From Brasilonema sp. CT11 (GTDB lineage: Bacteria > Cyanobacteriota > Cyanobacteriia > Cyanobacteriales > Nostocaceae): DNA of 44,979 nucleotides. Shown one piece after another: positions 43,675 to 44,979 of this stretch. The notes below the pieces were generated by a model that ran no database searches, was not told the DNA's origin, and saw nothing but the letters and a program-made list of their open reading frames with translations. Location of the stretch: the NCBI RefSeq assembly GCF_017982655.1, contig NZ_JABXYX010000061.1:1-44979 (forward strand), read 5' to 3'. The translations under genes and the position numbers were made by a program. The first letter of the stretch is position 1, and each line of letters opens with the position of its first letter.

Positions 43675-44097
43675 GGTATTTAAAAGCTCTTAGCTCCAAT
43701 TGAGAACACTATGTAGTATTTATTTTGCACCCCAGATGCTATGCAAGCGCAAGGGGTATCTAGCATCTATGGATTGGTGAAATTGTTTTTGGAACAAAAC
43801 TGTCCCATGTGCAGTCTCCTAAAATACAATTCTAAAGGATGTTTGTGAAAGTCAAAATTGTCATATTGAAGTGCGGTGCAGTGGAAGATAACTCCTAAAA
43901 AAGGAGTTGATCATCTTGCGTAACACGCTTGTACACGTTGCCGCTACGGAAACAGTACGATAAATGAATACTTTTCAAATATCCTGTCAGAGGTGTTAAA
44001 TTTGTGCGAGAAAAATATACAATTATTTAATGATTATTAAAACTCGCCTATTATAATATCTCTAATGGTGTGAGTTGATTTATGGATAGATACGTCA
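43675..44097. promoter_or_regulatory. Divergent promoter region of thrC and the small gene at 44098
   Basis: A 423-bp spacer with no gene. The main feature is a hairpin at 43890-43908 (AACTCCT with AGGAGTT, extended by AAGAT with ATCTT). It would sit upstream of thrC transcript starts or in an unknown RNA. The right half is AT-rich. Confidence 0.5.
43885..43917. other. Two-part hairpin upstream of thrC
   Basis: Inner arms AACTCCT (43890-43896) and AGGAGTT (43902-43908) enclose five A residues; outer arms AAGAT and ATCTT extend it after a small internal loop. Confidence 0.45.
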
Positions 44098-44280
44098 ATG
44101 TCTACATCTAGTGTGTCAGAAAAAGAAACCCAAAGTATCTTGGCAAGTAAACTAAATAAGTGTTATTACCAAGATGAGCAGTTAACAAAATTTATACATT
44201 TGCAGGCAGAAGTCGATTGCTTGCTAGAGCAGTTGCAAAGTATGAAGACGGAAAAATCAATAACAAGTAAGGAGGAATAG
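44098..44280 (+). CDS. Small helical protein, unknown function
   Basis: A 60-residue, hydrophilic, largely helical protein (MSTSSVSEKETQSILASKLN, then KFIHLQAEVDCLLEQLQSMK). It resembles other small conserved cyanobacterial proteins but I cannot name a family. The ATG at 44098 follows ATAGATACGTCA, with no strong ribosome-binding site. Length, composition and the amphipathic helix make it plausible rather than certain. Confidence 0.6.
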   Translation: MSTSSVSEKETQSILASKLNKCYYQDEQLTKFIHLQAEVDCLLEQLQSMKTEKSITSKEE

Positions 44281-44721
44281 GTGAGTATCCGGTAACGGTG
44301 CTAGCCGCATATAGTCACAATATCATGACGAGCACGCAATTGAAAGCGGTGTTTGTTGTGCCAGCAGATTTTTAGACCAGAACTGTGGGCAGTTTTTACG
44401 ACCAAAGTTAAGGAATGCCCTAGTATTAGTCTAGCGATAGGCAGATTGTGTCTATTGCTCTGTTATGATCGCTTCCGCTGCTGCCTTCGCTTTGGCAAAT
44501 AGCAGTTCATGATTGATCTCGCTTTTTAAATCAGTATAAATCAATTGACATTCTCAGATAACAAAAGCGGCGAAGACTAACCAAAAACTTGGCAGGGATG
44601 CAATACTTTTCGGTTAAAGGGCAAGAGGTAAAGGGCAAAGGGGAAATAGCTTGGTTTTGATCCCTTTTCCCTTTCACCTTTTCCCCAAAACCCAAGAGGT
44701 ATTGGGCAGGGATGACGCAAA

Positions 44722-44763
44722 AGCAAGGTGGGTGCGCTCTACACTTAGCGCACTCACCTTGCT
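44722..44763. other. Strong hairpin with 17-bp arms
   Basis: AGCAAGGTGGGTGCGCT (44722-44738) pairs with AGCGCACTCACCTTGCT (44747-44763) with a single wobble or mismatch around an 8-base loop. There is no T-run beside it. It may be a repeat or RNA processing element. Confidence 0.6.
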
Positions 44764-44866
44764 ATGTTTGTTGGGCTGCTTCTACTTTTTGTTAATCACA
44801 TTCAGTGAATTCTATTTGAAACCTAAGTTCGATATAATACTGTTTCTCTATGAATTGGACTTTGGA

Positions 44867-44901
44867 CAAAAAAGTGAGTTCGCGGATATTATTCGCGAAC
44901 T
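44867..44901 (-). terminator. Intrinsic terminator of a leftward gene
   Basis: CGCGAACT (44894-44901) and AGTTCGCG (44877-44884) form an 8-bp stem with a 9-base loop; read leftward it is followed by CACTTTTTTG. It lies about 20 bp past the stop of the partial gene at the edge. Confidence 0.75.
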
Positions 44902-44921
44902 TAATGAATGAATGATTAGTC

Positions 44922-44979
44922 TTATTTATATTTTTCAGCTTCGTCTATCAAATCGGCTGACCCTTGCAGTAAAGTATCT
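44922..44979 (-). CDS. C-terminal end of a gene running off the right edge
   Basis: The last 18 codons of a leftward frame are visible, reading DTLLQGSADLIDEAEKYK then TAA. The peptide looks like a normal protein C-terminus and is followed about 20 bp later by a good intrinsic terminator on the same strand. The rest lies outside the window, so no family can be given. Confidence 0.45.
   Translation of the reverse strand, partial: DTLLQGSADLIDEAEKYK

Larger units (their letters stand above)
44281..44921. other. 640-bp gene-free right-end spacer
   Basis: No gene is supported on either strand. An 86-codon frame (44651-44911) is rejected because its start is in purine-rich repeat DNA and its end lies in a terminator of the opposite strand. 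The region contains a strong hairpin at 44722-44763 and a terminator at 44867-44901. Confidence 0.6.

Noticed and set aside
44651-44911. Plus-strand 86-codon frame with a hydrophobic middle
   Set aside because: It begins in purine/pyrimidine-rich repeat DNA, crosses a 17-bp hairpin and ends inside the terminator of a leftward gene.

Overview
The window looks like chromosome from a filamentous, probably heterocyst-forming cyanobacterium (Nostocales). This is inferred from at least fourteen copies of the HIP1 octamer GCGATCGC, several heptanucleotide tandem repeats of the STRR kind known from heterocystous cyanobacteria, mosaic palindromic intergenic repeats, and typical cyanobacterial genes (SipA, Fe superoxide dismutase, zinc-ribbon/WD40 Ser/Thr kinase, DUF4112, DUF177). 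No transposase, phage gene, tRNA, rRNA or CRISPR array was found.

Layout. 1-1.8 kb: the 3' end of a WD40-repeat gene, apparently cut by a nonsense codon, then a Uma2-type nuclease. 2.1-6.8 kb: housekeeping genes (PHP-domain phosphoesterase, purM, a small conserved gene, Fe-SOD, two small membrane proteins). 6.75-7.57 kb: a gene-free stretch with a MITE-like inverted repeat, two strong terminators and a possible sRNA. 7.6-12.9 kb: class II glutamine amidotransferase (EgtC-like), exported NucA-type nuclease, lamin-tail-domain protein, and a 674-residue coiled-coil membrane protein I do not recognise. 13.1-15.9 kb: DUF177 protein and a Ser/Thr kinase fused to a seven-bladed WD40 propeller, in which two blades carry the same 45-bp in-frame insertion.

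15.9-29.95 kb is an exopolysaccharide locus. A leftward operon (Wzc/GumC-like chain-length protein, Wzx-like flippase, GT2 glycosyltransferase) and a rightward series (O-antigen polymerase/ligase-like protein, three GT4-type glycosyltransferases, a GH5 glycosidase, a CgeB-like glycosyltransferase) diverge from a 517-bp intergenic region. A TagA/WecG-type glycosyltransferase closes the locus on the minus strand. Together these could assemble, flip, polymerise, trim and export one surface polysaccharide by a Wzx/Wzy-type route. About 1.4 kb without a convincing gene follows, including a hairpin-rich segment near 30.1-30.4 kb that may be a structured RNA.

31.4-45 kb: outer-membrane beta-barrel-like protein, PlsC-type acyltransferase converging on a fatty acid desaturase across a shared terminator, SipA followed by an exported peroxiredoxin, a membrane protein followed by polyphosphate kinase 2, GH1 beta-glucosidase, alpha/beta hydrolase, DUF4112 protein, a coiled-coil protein, threonine synthase, and small genes. 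A leftward gene enters at the right edge; only its last codons and terminator are visible.

A recurring theme is repeats encroaching on genes: repeat DNA supplies the stop codons of the hydrolase and the coiled-coil protein, abuts the GH5 start codon, and was inserted in frame into the kinase.
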